Source of the DNA: Nitrospirota bacterium
GTDB lineage: Bacteria; Nitrospirota; Nitrospiria; SBBL01; JAADHI01
Assembly (NCBI GenBank): GCA_029261215.1
Contig: JAJDBT010000031.1
Coordinates: 1 to 51,484, forward strand
DNA length: 51,484 bases
Reading direction: 5' to 3'
The position numbers and the translations under genes are program-made. Positions 45,051 to 51,484 of this stretch are shown here, in pieces. The notes beneath the pieces were generated by a model. It made no database searches. It saw only the letters and a program-made list of their open reading frames with translations, and was not told where the DNA came from. The first letter of the stretch is position 1. The number at the start of each line of letters is the position of its first letter.

Positions 45051-46624
45051 TCGACGAAATCGCGCTGTCTCATTTAATTGAGGGCTTACATCCTCTCGAA
45101 AAACAGTTGCTGAGATTTTTTGCAAGTGCCCCACGATGGGATGACCCCAGCGTGATTGCGAATTCAGGTTTAAAACCTGCCCAGGTTTCGACGGCGATTG
45201 AATGGCTGCTGGCCAAAAAAATCATTGCTGTTTCTTCAGATCAAGTCCATAGCATGGTGCGTTTGACCGAGGTCGGTGAAGGATATGCGGCCCAAAAAAA
45301 TCCTGCCCTGAGAATGGCTGAAGAAATTCTTGAACGGGGAGAAGTCTCCATTCGGGATCTCCAGCAGCGCGCCGATATGGAATCAGAAGAAAAAAGCCGG
45401 GCGATTGGCGCACTCAAGGCCAGTGGTGCGGTTTCTGTGGTCTCCGGAGGCTTGCTCAAAATTTCAGATGAAGCCCGATTGTCTGCGTTCAGAGATCTTC
45501 AAAACGTAATAGATCTTTTAAAAAAGAAGCAGGGACTTGCCGCCTTATCCGACTTTTCAGAGCAGGATCAATCCATCATTGACGAAAACCACCGTAAACG
45601 CAGCCCCTCAAAAGGCATTTTTCGCGTGGATCTCGATGTCGAGCGTGTTTATGAAAAAACAGAGCTGTTTACACCCATCTATGAAAAAATAGCCGCTGAA
45701 AAAGTGCTTGAAACTTTAAGCGGGCTTTCTCCCGAGATTTTGAAAGAAGGCACATGGAAGGGAAAGGATTTCCGTAAATACAACATTCAGCTGCCGCCAC
45801 CGAGAATCAGCGGCGGAGCCTTGCACCCCTATAAAGCATTTTTGGATCAAGTGAAAAGTAAGTTTGTTTCGATGGGTTTTGCAGAAATGCGCGGGCCTCT
45901 GGTTGAGAGTGAATTTTGGGACATGGATGCCCTTTTTATGCCGCAATTTCATCCTGCCCGTGAAATCCATGATGTTTATTTTGTGAAAGACAAGCCGCAC
46001 GATCAAAGCATCCCCAAGGAAGTGGTTGCCCGTGTTGCGGCCGCCCATGAAAATGGTGGAGAAAGCGGATCACGTGGATGGCGGTATCCTTTTGATACAG
46101 AGCGTACGCGGCGATTGATTCTGCGGAGCCAGGGTACCTCTGTTTCTGCCCGGACACTGGGAGAAGGCGCGAATCACCCCGGAAAATACTTTTCAATTGC
46201 CCGGTGTTTTCGTTACGATCAGGTCGATGCCACACATGCCCCTGACTTTTTTCAGGTAGAAGGCATCGTGCTGGGCGAGGAAATTCATTTTAGAACCCTT
46301 TTGGGTCTCTTGACCCTTTTTGCGAAAGAAGTGGCGAAGGCCGATGAAATCAAATTTTTGCCCGCCTATTTTCCCTTTACCGAACCCTCTGTTGAAATGC
46401 ACGTCCGGCACCCCAAGTTGGGCTGGATGGAGCTGGGCGGGGCCGGTTTATTTCGGCCGGAAGTCACCGGGCCGCTTGGCGTGAATGTGCCCGTCATTGC
46501 CTGGGGTTTGGGGCTGGATCGCATGGCCATGATTGCCCTGGGTATTTCGGACATCCGCGACCTTTTCTCCGCCGATCTGGGCCTCATCCGCGAAAAACAG
46601 CGTGTGAACCGGATAGAAAGATAA
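45047..46624 (+). CDS. pheS: Phenylalanyl-tRNA synthetase alpha subunit, archaeal/eukaryotic type
   Basis: 525 residues against about 330-350 for ordinary bacterial PheS. The first 200 hold winged-helix units (LRFFASAPRWDDPSVIANSG, ARLSAFRDL), as in archaeal and cytosolic enzymes. The class II core follows: GFAEMRGPLVESEFWDMDALF, HPAREIHDVYFV, the TERTRRLILRSQGTSVSARTL motif and GWMELGGAGLFRPEV with GLGLDRMAMI at the end. The start is TTG overlapping the rpe stop, with an AGAGG box. The beta subunit that follows is also of the short archaeal form. It was probably gained by transfer in the lineage's past. Confidence 0.9.
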   Translation: MIDEIALSHLIEGLHPLEKQLLRFFASAPRWDDPSVIANSGLKPAQVSTAIEWLLAKKIIAVSSDQVHSMVRLTEVGEGYAAQKNPALRMAEEILERGEVSIRDLQQRADMESEEKSRAIGALKASGAVSVVSGGLLKISDEARLSAFRDLQNVIDLLKKKQGLAALSDFSEQDQSIIDENHRKRSPSKGIFRVDLDVERVYEKTELFTPIYEKIAAEKVLETLSGLSPEILKEGTWKGKDFRKYNIQLPPPRISGGALHPYKAFLDQVKSKFVSMGFAEMRGPLVESEFWDMDALFMPQFHPAREIHDVYFVKDKPHDQSIPKEVVARVAAAHENGGESGSRGWRYPFDTERTRRLILRSQGTSVSARTLGEGANHPGKYFSIARCFRYDQVDATHAPDFFQVEGIVLGEEIHFRTLLGLLTLFAKEVAKADEIKFLPAYFPFTEPSVEMHVRHPKLGWMELGGAGLFRPEVTGPLGVNVPVIAWGLGLDRMAMIALGISDIRDLFSADLGLIREKQRVNRIER

Positions 46625-46627
46625 ATC

Positions 46628-48328
46628 ATGCCGACCATTGAAGTGAAGCTCAGCGATTTTGAATCGCTCTTAAAAGGAAAGCTGGATGAGGAAAAACTTG
46701 AAACCCTTCTTGAAAAAGTAAAGGGGGAGGTCAAGGATTTTGAGCGGGAGAACGATGCCACCAAGATTGAGCTCAACGATACCAATCGACCGGATCTTTG
46801 GTCTCCGGAAGGGATTACGCGGCAGATTCGACCCGCCGTAAAAAACTGGCCTGAGGCCTATCCTTTTTTTGATGCCAAAACAAAACCTGCCAGGAAGGTG
46901 ATGATTTCAGAAGCGGTGGGCGCTGTCCGGCCCTATCTGACCGCCTGTATTGCGCGGGGTTTGACGATCACTGAGCCCATCTTGAAGCAGTTGATCCAAG
47001 CCCAGGAGAAATTGGCCGACAGCTTTGGCCGAAACCGTCAGTTGGTGTCGATTGGTCTTTATCGCCTGAATAAAATCAGCTTTCCCGTAAAATATGACCT
47101 GGTCGATCCTGAAACCACGGCCTTTGTGCCCTTGGGTTTTGAAACGCCGATGACACTGAGGCAGATCATTAGTGAGCATCCCAAAGGCATTGCCTATGCC
47201 AATACCTTGTCGGGTGCGGAACGATTTCCCATTTTGACTGATGCCAAGGGGGAAATCCTGTCTTTCCCGCCGATCATCAATAGCCGTGTTTTGGGAGAGG
47301 TGGCGGTCGGCGATTCAGAACTGTTTGTCGAGGTCACGGGAACTGATCTGCGTATGGTGACCCTGGCGCTAAATATCTTTGCGGCGAATCTGGCCGACCG
47401 GGGGGCCGCAATCGAACCTGTTGCACTGCATTATGAAAAAGAAACGGCGTTTGGCGCGGTCTTCCAAACGCCTTATGACCTTTCAGAGCCGGTGACTTTG
47501 AAGCTTTCGGAATTGAACCGAGTTTTGGGTGAGACGGTCGCGATAGATGAAGCCGCGAGACTTCTGTCAGCTTATGGCCTCAGCGTTAAGACGGATGGGG
47601 AGAAGATCACGGTGCGGGCCGCGCCGTATCGGGATGATTTGATGCACCCGATCGATGTGGTTGAAGATTTTGCCATTTCGCGGGGCTACAATTCTTTTGT
47701 GCCGGTTCTGCCCGCAACATTTACCGTGGGATCGTTGTCAGAAATTGAGTTGTTTTCTGATGAACTACGGCATGCGATGGCGGGTTTTGGTTTTGAGGAA
47801 GTGGTTTCCAATATTTTAGGGTCGTCAGAGGATTTTATTGAAAAAATGGCCTTGAGTGTGGATGACACGGATCGCCCGGAGACACGCATTATTCAAATCG
47901 AAAACCCGATGACGGAGCGTTTTTCATTGCTGCGCTCGTGGTTGTTGCCCTCCTTGCTTCGTGTGGAAGGGGCGAGTTCAAAGGCTTTTTATCCTCATCG
48001 TCTCTTTGAAGCCGGTGAAGTGGCGCGTTTGACGCCGCATGCTGCTGATCATACCGAAACCGTGGTGCATCTGGCGGCTTTAATTGCGCATCCCACCGCC
48101 AATTTTTCAGAACTGCACGCTGTACTCGAAGCGCTTTTTGCCCGTCTTTCGCTCTCATACCACCTTGAGCCCTTTGTTCATCCCAGTTTTATTGCCGGTC
48201 GTTCTGGAAAAATCATGCTTGAGCAGGCAGAAGTGGGTTTGATTGGAGAAGTTCACCCCGCCGTACTGGATGCCTGGCAAATCGGTATGCCGACCGTCTC
48301 TTTCGAACTGGCTTTAGAAAAACTCTAA
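46628..48328 (+). CDS. pheT: Phenylalanyl-tRNA synthetase beta subunit, archaeal/eukaryotic type
   Basis: 566 residues against about 790-800 for bacterial PheT. It lacks the N-terminal EMAP-II-like tRNA-binding domain and the C-terminal ferredoxin-like anticodon-binding domain. It opens MPTIEVKLSDFESLLKGKL, has the archaeal B5/B3-4 blocks (IELNDTNRPDLWSPEGI) and the class II-like C-terminal fold (EVVSNILGSSEDF, HRLFEAGEVARLT). It starts four bases after pheS and forms the alpha2-beta2 enzyme with it. Confidence 0.9.
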   Translation: MPTIEVKLSDFESLLKGKLDEEKLETLLEKVKGEVKDFERENDATKIELNDTNRPDLWSPEGITRQIRPAVKNWPEAYPFFDAKTKPARKVMISEAVGAVRPYLTACIARGLTITEPILKQLIQAQEKLADSFGRNRQLVSIGLYRLNKISFPVKYDLVDPETTAFVPLGFETPMTLRQIISEHPKGIAYANTLSGAERFPILTDAKGEILSFPPIINSRVLGEVAVGDSELFVEVTGTDLRMVTLALNIFAANLADRGAAIEPVALHYEKETAFGAVFQTPYDLSEPVTLKLSELNRVLGETVAIDEAARLLSAYGLSVKTDGEKITVRAAPYRDDLMHPIDVVEDFAISRGYNSFVPVLPATFTVGSLSEIELFSDELRHAMAGFGFEEVVSNILGSSEDFIEKMALSVDDTDRPETRIIQIENPMTERFSLLRSWLLPSLLRVEGASSKAFYPHRLFEAGEVARLTPHAADHTETVVHLAALIAHPTANFSELHAVLEALFARLSLSYHLEPFVHPSFIAGRSGKIMLEQAEVGLIGEVHPAVLDAWQIGMPTVSFELALEKL

Positions 48329-48402
48329 GCGTGGTTTTCGCGCTTTGTGCCTTGATAGAAGGAAAATTCAAGCACGTTGAACACGGACAAGAGGGTTTTG
48401 TT

Positions 48403-48903
48403 TTGGACGAGATGAACGTGGAAGAACGAGCTGAAACCTTGGTCGCTTACCGAAAGTTTATGGCCTCCCAGCAGACCCTGTTATTGTCTACAGCTTCGTG
48501 CGATGGCTTGCCGGAGGCCAGTTATGCCCCCTTTGTGCGCGATGATGCGGGGGCGTTTTATATTTTTGTCAGTGAGCTGGCGAGGCATACGGGGAATTTG
48601 CTAAAAAACCCGCAAGCGGCTGTGCTGTTTATTCGTCCGGAGTCCGAATCTCAAAATGTATTTGCACGTGAGCGCGTGGTCTTTCGCTGCAGTGTGACGG
48701 AAGTTGGATCAGATGAGACCCTTTACCTCTCTCAAATTAATGCCTTGCAGCAGAAATTTGGCGATGTGGTGAGTATTTTAAGGACGCTGACTGATTTTCA
48801 CCTTTTTGCGTTAAAGCCTGAAAGTGGACAATATGTCGTGGGGTTTGGGCGGGCTTATGCGATTTGTTTAGATCGCGACGACTTGATGTACGACATCCCC
48901 TGA
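48403..48903 (+). CDS. HugZ-like / pyridoxamine-phosphate-oxidase-fold protein
   Basis: 166 residues from TTG 48403, chosen for a GAGGG box eight bases upstream; ATG 48412 or GTG 48331 are alternatives. The split-barrel fold is clear (FMASQQTLLLSTASCDGLPEASYAPFVRD, VSELARHTGNLLKNPQAAVLFI), and the C-terminal DFHLFALKPESGQYVVGFGRAYAI matches HugZ haem-utilisation proteins. Some of these degrade haem, others bind FMN. Function here is uncertain. It begins shortly after pheT and no haem-uptake gene is adjacent. Confidence 0.75.
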   Translation: MDEMNVEERAETLVAYRKFMASQQTLLLSTASCDGLPEASYAPFVRDDAGAFYIFVSELARHTGNLLKNPQAAVLFIRPESESQNVFARERVVFRCSVTEVGSDETLYLSQINALQQKFGDVVSILRTLTDFHLFALKPESGQYVVGFGRAYAICLDRDDLMYDIP

Positions 48904-48919
48904 TTGCGGGTGTTGATGT

Positions 48920-49036
48920 CTATTGACCCCATTGAGTCAGTGTACGTGCACAGAACCCTGCAATCCAGATAAAGAGGATCATCAGTGACAGCCCCGTCAA
49001 TGTAGTGATCGTTGCGAGTTTTTTTTCCTGGCTCAT
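48920..49036 (-). CDS. Small 38-residue membrane protein
   Basis: ATG at 49036 on the minus strand, with GGAG five bases upstream (CCGGAGCGAAT before the start). The frame reads MSQEKKLATITTLTGLSLMI, then LFIWIAGFCAR, then TLTQWGQ. It is a single hydrophobic helix after a positively charged head. The ribosome-binding site and topology argue that it is real. It is followed upstream by the HicB-like gene on the same strand. I know no family. Confidence 0.5.
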   Translation of the reverse strand: MSQEKKLATITTLTGLSLMILFIWIAGFCARTLTQWGQ

Positions 49037-49078
49037 ATTCGCTCCGGTTTTTGAAGCATATTGAGGGTGAACTGCATG

Positions 49079-49282
49079 TTATCCAACAGATTGGGCCATC
49101 GATGAATACTCATGGAAAGTATGAGTAAGGTCTTCGATGCCAAAGTATTGTAAAACCGCATCCCGGACATTGTTTAAAGTCTCTTCTTCGTCCATCCCTT
49201 TGCCTGTACATCCGGGCAGTTCCGGGACATAAGCTTTAAATCCGCCGTGGTCAATGGCTTTTAGTACGACTTTCAATTTCAT
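49079..49282 (-). CDS. HicB-like (UPF0150) protein
   Basis: 67 residues from ATG 49282, which has GAAAGGAG upstream; a longer reading from 49324 is not needed. The frame MKLKVVLKAIDHGGFKAYVP, then ELPGCTGKGMDEEETLNNVRDA, is the HicB partial-RNase-H fold typical of toxin-antitoxin antitoxins. No DNA-binding C-terminal domain and no HicA toxin gene is found next to it. It is therefore an orphan of the short, widespread kind, or an unrelated solo protein of the same fold. Confidence 0.75.
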   Translation of the reverse strand: MKLKVVLKAIDHGGFKAYVPELPGCTGKGMDEEETLNNVRDAVLQYFGIEDLTHTFHEYSSMAQSVG

Positions 49283-49383
49283 TTTTCGACTCCTTTCTTG
49301 GATTGCACCACTTCCTGTATTCACCGGAGTGTTTCCCGATCCCTATTTTTAGTCTACCAAATAAAATAGCAAGGGACGTGCCA

Positions 49384-49581
49384 ATGTATATTTCTCTTCA
49401 TTTCTTGTTTTTTTATTTAAAAAAAGCGCTTTTGTTGGAGGCGTTTGTTTTAGTCGGGTTATTTTTTATGAGATTTGGAAGCCCGTATTCCAGATACCGG
49501 AAGATTACAGCGTATGTTTTGGGATCAAAAATGATGTGCCTGAGTGTGTTGAGGCACTTTGTTTCGGCCATCTGTTTATAA
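49384..49581 (+). CDS. Possible 65-residue membrane protein
   Basis: ATG 49384 follows AAGGGA at eight bases. The first half is hydrophobic (YISLHFLFFYLKKALLLEAF, VLVGLFFMRFG), the second half basic (SPYSRYRKITAYVLGSKMM). No family is recognised, and the composition could be chance in an A/T-rich gap. Confidence 0.3.
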   Translation: MYISLHFLFFYLKKALLLEAFVLVGLFFMRFGSPYSRYRKITAYVLGSKMMCLSVLRHFVSAICL

Positions 49582-49599
49582 ATGAATGATCGTTTTTGA

Positions 49600-50343
49600 T
49601 TAAATGTTTGAGTCGTTCATTTGATTGAGTGCGATATATGTCTTTTTTCCCTCCAGGAATGGATTTGCATCATGGCTCTTTGGCCCAAGGGCCATGAATT
49701 TTTCATAGGTTTTTAAAATACGGGCGGTGTAAGCCTTTGGGAGTTTTTGATCGCGTGCCTGCATATTGGCCACTCTCGCCGGGCCATAATTATACGCTGT
49801 CAGGGCAACTTCAATTTGACCAAAACGTTTGTGCAGGGTTGAAAGGTAGTGTGTACCCATTTTGATATTACTCTCCGGATCAAAGAGGGTTTTCTTTCCA
49901 TGCCAGGGGATATTCTTGGCCAGAGCAAGGGCTTTGCCGGTGTTTGGGAGAATTTGCATTAGTCCGAGCGCGCCTTTTCTTGATTTAGACCAATTGTAAA
50001 AAGAGCTTTCTTTTGCCATAAGGGCCATAATCAATTCCGGGTCATAATTGTAGGTTTGGCTTTCTTCGTAGATAAGCTCGGCAATGGTGATTTCCATTTT
50101 TTTAGACAAGCCCGTTTGATATTTTTTTAAGATACTGTGAATTTTACCCAGTTTCAGCGTTTTTATTTTTTCTGTTTTTTGAAGTGCCTGTTTTTCAATT
50201 TCTAGGAGATGAAGCGCTGCTAAACGGGAGGCGGCCACTTTGTAATCCTGTCCTGTAATCGATACAGGCGTGAAGGGCAAAATGACTAAAATCAACAGAA
50301 TGGGGACTGATTTTTTCAAAAAACCTATTCGTGTATTTTGCAT
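49600..50343 (-). CDS. Lytic transglycosylase (SLT domain)
   Basis: 247 residues. An N-terminal signal/anchor (SVPILLILVILPFTPVSITG) is followed by a helical spacer and a GH23 SLT domain (about 95-215). The catalytic glutamate is Glu112 in MAKESSFYNWSKSRKGALGL, with the family motifs GLMQILPNTG, NIKMGTHYL and ALTAYNYGPARV. It cuts glycan strands of peptidoglycan to 1,6-anhydro products, often to make room for envelope machines. GAAGGAG precedes the ATG. Its 5' leader holds a GEMM-I riboswitch and an intrinsic terminator, so transcription is likely set by a cyclic dinucleotide. Confidence 0.93.
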   Translation of the reverse strand: MQNTRIGFLKKSVPILLILVILPFTPVSITGQDYKVAASRLAALHLLEIEKQALQKTEKIKTLKLGKIHSILKKYQTGLSKKMEITIAELIYEESQTYNYDPELIMALMAKESSFYNWSKSRKGALGLMQILPNTGKALALAKNIPWHGKKTLFDPESNIKMGTHYLSTLHKRFGQIEVALTAYNYGPARVANMQARDQKLPKAYTARILKTYEKFMALGPKSHDANPFLEGKKTYIALNQMNDSNI

Positions 50344-50360
50344 TGTTTTGTCTCCTTCGC

Positions 50361-50404
50361 AAAAAAAAACCCATCTTTCTCGGATAAGAGAAGACGGGTT
50401 TTAA
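50361..50404 (-). terminator. Intrinsic terminator in the transglycosylase leader
   Basis: On the minus strand a stem starting AAAACCCGTCTT, with loop TTATCC, is closed by AAGATGGGTTTT and runs into a tract of nine to ten Ts. It lies between the aptamer and the ribosome-binding site, so it is the expression platform of the riboswitch. The loop segment CTCTTATC is complementary to GATAAGAG at the 5' edge of the aptamer (50507-50500), a possible antiterminator pairing. Confidence 0.85.
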
Positions 50405-50413
50405 AAATCTCCT

Positions 50414-50512
50414 TTTCGGCAGCCCCGCTTTCCTGAAAAGGGGATTATGCTGCCTTTTCAGGACCGGAAGCTTTGCGTCACCACCTTACGGTGGTTTTGC
50501 TCTTATCGGTCG
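50414..50512 (-). promoter_or_regulatory. GEMM-I cyclic dinucleotide riboswitch aptamer
   Basis: On the minus strand the core reads GAGCAAAACC, the hairpin CCACC-GUAA-GGUGG with a GNRA loop, then UGACGCAAAGC and CCGGUCC. A 10-bp P3 stem follows (CCTGAAAAGG with CCTTTTCAGG) and then GCGGGGCUGCCG. These match the GEMM-I aptamer of c-di-GMP class I riboswitches in order and spacing. Aligned on GCAAACC, Vc2 position 20 (G) reads A here, as in GEMM-Ib riboswitches that sense 3',3'-cGAMP, while C92 is kept. A terminator follows immediately and a lytic transglycosylase gene comes next. Ligand choice is inferred from one base. Confidence 0.85.
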
Positions 50513-50539
50513 GTTTTAAGTTTTAGTATCGTTATTCTT

Positions 50540-50567
50540 AATTTACCAAAATTATTGAATATGTCAA
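50540..50567 (-). promoter_or_regulatory. Sigma70 promoter of the riboswitch-transglycosylase transcript
   Basis: On the minus strand: TTGACA at 50567-50562, 16-base spacer and TAAATT at 50545-50540. The transcript would start near 50533, giving a leader of about 190 bases that contains the aptamer and terminator. Confidence 0.65.
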
Positions 50568-50642
50568 TGTTTGGTGGATTATGAAAAGCATAAGCTTTAG
50601 AAGAGTGATCACGAATTCTTCCTTCTGCTAACGCATTTGTCG

Positions 50643-50648
50643 TATGAT
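50643..50648 (+). promoter_or_regulatory. -10 box placing the start of transcription on the slp ATG
   Basis: TATGAT lies six bases before the ATG at 50655, so RNA would begin at or next to the start codon. No ribosome-binding site is seen before the ATG, consistent with a leaderless mRNA. No good -35 box is present. Confidence 0.35.
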
Positions 50649-50654
50649 TAGACT

Positions 50655-51212
50655 ATGAATGGTCGTCGTAAAAGTGGAGCATGGCTTTCCTTGATTCGCG
50701 AAAGCATCATAAGTGTATCGCCTCTTTTGTTTCTTATTCTGTTTTTGTTGACTTCATGCAGTCCAAAGATTATTCCGGATGAAATCGACGCTAAAATAGA
50801 CAAAACCCTTTCTTATAAAGAAATTGAGAAAAATCCGGAAAAATACCTTGGAAAGAGGGTTTTGCTGGGTGGGGAAATTATCGAAACTCATGTTACGCAA
50901 GGCGGTTCAGAAATAGAAATTCTTCAAAAACCCCTGAACTCCGGACGTGCGCCCCGGTTTACAGATGAATCCTTAGGTCGTTTTTTTATCTCCGCTACCA
51001 CGTTTTTAGATCCGGTGATTTACAAGAGCGGACGGCGGATTACTGTGGTGGGTATCGTAAAAGGCAGCAAAACAAGACAGATTGGAGATGCGAAACGGAT
51101 CTACCCGCTCCTGGGAAAAGAATATCTCCACCTTTGGGCTCCCGGCTCAAGGTCTCCTGAGGATGGAAATCCCCGAATTAGCATCGGTTTCGGGGCCATT
51201 TTTCACGATTAG
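50655..51212 (+). CDS. slp: Slp-family outer-membrane lipoprotein
   Basis: 185 residues. A long basic N-terminus leads to a hydrophobic core and lipobox LFLLTSC (Cys35). The mature part has the Slp pattern: SYKEIEKNPEKYLGKRVLLGGEI, EIEILQKPLNSGRAPRFTD, GRFFISATTFLDPVIYKSGRRITVVGIVKG. In E. coli Slp is induced on starvation and acid, and sits in the outer membrane. No ribosome-binding site precedes the ATG, and a -10 box is so close that the mRNA may be leaderless. It stands divergent from the riboswitch transcript. Confidence 0.85.
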   Translation: MNGRRKSGAWLSLIRESIISVSPLLFLILFLLTSCSPKIIPDEIDAKIDKTLSYKEIEKNPEKYLGKRVLLGGEIIETHVTQGGSEIEILQKPLNSGRAPRFTDESLGRFFISATTFLDPVIYKSGRRITVVGIVKGSKTRQIGDAKRIYPLLGKEYLHLWAPGSRSPEDGNPRISIGFGAIFHD

Positions 51213-51348
51213 TCTGAACATCAGTGTATTTGATCCCTAAGTTTTTCTTGTTTTGTGCTGAATTGAACATATTCTTGGTTCTGTCCATATGAATTAATTG
51301 TTCAATTTTTTGAATCTCGGAATCGTTCATGGTTTTGAAGGACAGAAG

Positions 51349-51484
51349 TGGACCCCAAAAAAGAGACAGTGGCGTAAGTGAAAAACCTGAGGTATTTTAG
51401 ACAACCCCAGGAGAAAGAAAATGAGTCGAAAACGAAGAAACCATTTGCCCGCATTCAAAGCCAAAGTCGCGTTGGCCGCCATTA
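51349..51484 (+). mobile_element. Left end of an IS3-family insertion sequence (cut by window)
   Basis: The stretch from about 51349 (TGGACCCCAAAAAAGAGACA) has the look of an IS3-family end, starting TG. It precedes the transposase OrfA start. The other end and target duplication lie outside the window, so the boundary is inferred. Between the Slp stop (51212) and this end I see no gene. Confidence 0.55.
51421..51484 (+). CDS. IS3-family transposase OrfA, N-terminal fragment
   Basis: ATG 51421 with AGGAG nine bases upstream opens MSRKRRNHLPAFKAKVALAA and runs off the window. This is the start of the helix-turn-helix OrfA (InsE/HTH_Tnp_1) of IS3-type elements (typical form: K/R-rich, then FKAKVALAA). 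The element is read toward the right edge. Completeness cannot be judged. Confidence 0.85.
   Translation, partial: MSRKRRNHLPAFKAKVALAAI

Noticed and set aside
49079-49282. HicAB toxin-antitoxin system
   Set aside because: Only a HicB-like protein is present; no HicA-like double-stranded-RNA-binding toxin frame lies on either side.
1-51484. CRISPR arrays, tRNA or rRNA genes, prophage
   Set aside because: No regularly spaced repeats, no cloverleaf or rRNA-like stretches and no phage structural genes were seen in any gap.

Overview
The window is a gene-dense stretch of chromosome from a Gram-negative (diderm) bacterium, about 46-48% G+C judged by eye. The evidence for a diderm is LPS export (lptC, lptA, lptB), ADP-heptose synthesis (heptose-7-phosphate kinase), an LpoA-like outer-membrane protein, a complete type IV pilus alignment and secretin operon (pilMNOPQ), an Slp-type lipoprotein and a DUF481 beta-barrel protein. 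Gene order (lptCAB-rpoN-hpf-rapZ; pilMNOPQ-aroK-aroB; def-fmt-rsmB-rpe) resembles deltaproteobacterial, Nitrospirota or Nitrospinota-like lineages. I cannot place it more precisely. The phenylalanyl-tRNA synthetase is of the archaeal/eukaryotic type, which is uncommon in bacteria.

Layout: 1-1.5 kb, a truncated Ser/Thr kinase and serB on the minus strand. 1.8-7.9 kb, an LpoA-like lipoprotein-activator homologue, a two-subunit pyruvate carboxylase and an M50 protease. 7.9-10.6 kb, a small acidic protein, moaA with its own promoter and terminator, and an FGE-fold protein. 10.7-15.6 kb, lepA-lepB, heptose kinase, a thioesterase and a YdjM-like membrane protein. 16.1-23 kb, a secreted BamC-like protein on the minus strand, then lptCAB-rpoN-hpf-rapZ-ubiX and a small lipoprotein. 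23-32.9 kb, the pilMNOPQ-aroKB operon behind a consensus promoter with a near-perfect palindrome on its -10 box, followed by two Ig-like surface lipoproteins. 33-38.7 kb, a CLC-CBS chloride protein, an ABC-2 exporter pair, a DUF481 protein and a stand-alone H-NOX gas sensor. 39-49 kb, two tandem TRL-like lipoproteins, then translation and housekeeping genes (def, fmt, htpX, rsmB, djlA-like, rpe, archaeal-type pheST, HugZ-like). 48.9-51.5 kb, small minus-strand genes, a lytic transglycosylase behind a GEMM-I riboswitch, an Slp lipoprotein and the start of an IS3-family element cut by the window edge.

The strongest regulatory find is at 50.36-50.57 kb on the minus strand: a sigma70 promoter, a GEMM-I (cyclic dinucleotide) aptamer and an intrinsic terminator directly before a lytic transglycosylase. 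The position equivalent to G20 of the Vc2 aptamer reads A here, the change associated with the 3',3'-cGAMP-sensing GEMM-Ib class. Together with the type IV pilus operon and an H-NOX protein that keeps its haem ligand and a cluster of cysteines, this points to an organism that adjusts its surface to cyclic-dinucleotide and possibly NO/redox signals. Each link between these parts is inference. All family assignments were made by eye from motifs and length; no database search was run.
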